62,881 bases of DNA, from positions 1 through 62,881 of the forward strand of contig JALJEE010001958.1 in NCBI GenBank assembly GCA_023231475.1, read 5' to 3'. The stretch is from Seison nebaliae (Eukaryota > Rotifera > Pararotatoria > Seisonacea > Seisonidae). The position numbers and the translations under genes were made by a program. Shown one piece after another: positions 62,523 to 62,881 of this stretch. The notes below the pieces were generated by a model. The model ran no database searches. It was not told the origin of the DNA and was given only the letters and a program-made list of their open reading frames with translations. Positions within the stretch are counted from its first letter, which is position 1. Every line of letters starts with the position of its first letter.

Positions 62523-62595
62523 GGTTCGGTGGTGTAGTGGTTATCACGTCTGCTTTACACGCAGAAGGTCACGAGTTCGATATTCGCTCGAACCT
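62523..62595 (+). tRNA. tRNA-Val, anticodon TAC
   Basis: 73 bases fold as a cloverleaf: acceptor GGTTCGG with TCGAACC (one G-U), anticodon stem TCTGC with GCAGA around loop TTTACAC giving anticodon TAC at 62556-62558, and the near-universal A-box segment GTGTAGTGGTTATCACG. The T-arm (ACGAG/TTCGC around TTCGATA) has one A-C mismatch and one G-U. There is no intron and CCA is not encoded. It reads Val codon GTA. Confidence 0.93.
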
Positions 62596-62756
62596 TGATT
62601 TTGGGTTTGGAAAAATTGAATCTCAGAAATTAAAACAATAGAACTCTAAAGCAATCGAACACTTTTTAACTATTATAAAATAGGTCATAACTTCCAATTA
62701 AGTATTTTGAATAATGTTCCATAAATTCATTAATTAAGAGAAAGAGAGAAAAAAAA

Positions 62757-62881
62757 ATGAACGATCAAGGTACAGGTACAACTGATCAATTATGTCCGTC
62801 CGTACAGAAGAACAATCCTCAAACTGGCGGAAATGATTCTATTAACAAAAGACCAAGGGGAAGACCACCTGGTTCTAAGAA
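62757..62881 (+). CDS. N-terminus of an AT-hook protein cut by the right edge
   Basis: The ATG at 62757 opens a frame that runs off the window after 41 codons. After a polar start (MNDQGTGTTDQLCPSVQ) it contains KRPRGRPPGSKN, a canonical AT-hook with the central RGRP core that binds the minor groove of AT-rich DNA. The rest of the protein is outside the window, so its class (HMGA-like, chromatin remodeller or other) is unknown. Confidence 0.6.
   Translation, partial: MNDQGTGTTDQLCPSVQKNNPQTGGNDSINKRPRGRPPGSK

Noticed and set aside
1-62881. Transposable elements, CRISPR, plasmid or bacterial operons
   Set aside because: No transposase, reverse transcriptase, terminal repeats or spacer arrays were seen; spliced animal genes fill the coding regions.

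Overview
The window is animal nuclear DNA, AT-rich and compact, with introns that are mostly 30-110 bases (GT...AG, AT-rich). I placed genes by joining open frames at GT/AG borders and checking that the phase closes. This gave internally consistent full models for RIC8 (12 exons), DRC7 (14 exons, 873 codons), alpha-SNAP (7), NCKX (4), UGDH (2), NUP35 (2) and two unrecognised genes (5 and 4 exons). The contents (trithorax/MLL, RIC8, alpha-SNAP, a neuropeptide precursor, a peptide-type GPCR) are metazoan. DRC7 is an axonemal protein, so the animal has motile cilia or flagellated sperm; that argues against nematodes and acariform mites. A PRM-amide neuropeptide resembling molluscan small cardioactive peptides hints at a spiralian. 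A miniaturised spiralian with a reduced genome, such as an orthonectid, would fit, but this is inference and no database was consulted.

Layout. 1-4.7 kb: tail of a gene cut by the left edge, a lysine-rich protein, a small single-span membrane protein and two poorly resolved short genes. 4.7-14.7 kb: dense block of RIC8 (+), an unknown membrane protein (-), an unknown 420-residue protein (+), an NCKX cation exchanger (+) and a GPCR (-) whose stop codon lies 8 bases from that of NCKX. 14.7-19.2 kb: no gene seen. 19.2-26.5 kb: a full-size ABCA transporter (-). 28.0-33.6 kb: NUP35 (-), alpha-SNAP (+), UGDH (-). 36.4-39.6 kb: DRC7 (+). 40.1-40.4 kb: neuropeptide precursor (-). 40.4-44.2 kb: no gene seen. 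44.3-58.9 kb: one trithorax/MLL (KMT2) gene with two giant exons and a short SET exon. 59-62.9 kb: a doubtful short gene, two tandem secreted C-type-lectin-like paralogues (-), a tRNA-Val(TAC) and the start of an AT-hook protein (+).

The genes do not form one pathway. Possible functional links are RIC8 (chaperone and exchange factor for G-alpha subunits) with the GPCR, and the neuropeptide with that GPCR; both are hypotheses. The points most worth a second look are the neuropeptide precursor, the lectin-like pair with a shared basic tail, the altered ABCA and trithorax motifs, the alpha-SNAP tail and the two unknown multi-exon genes.
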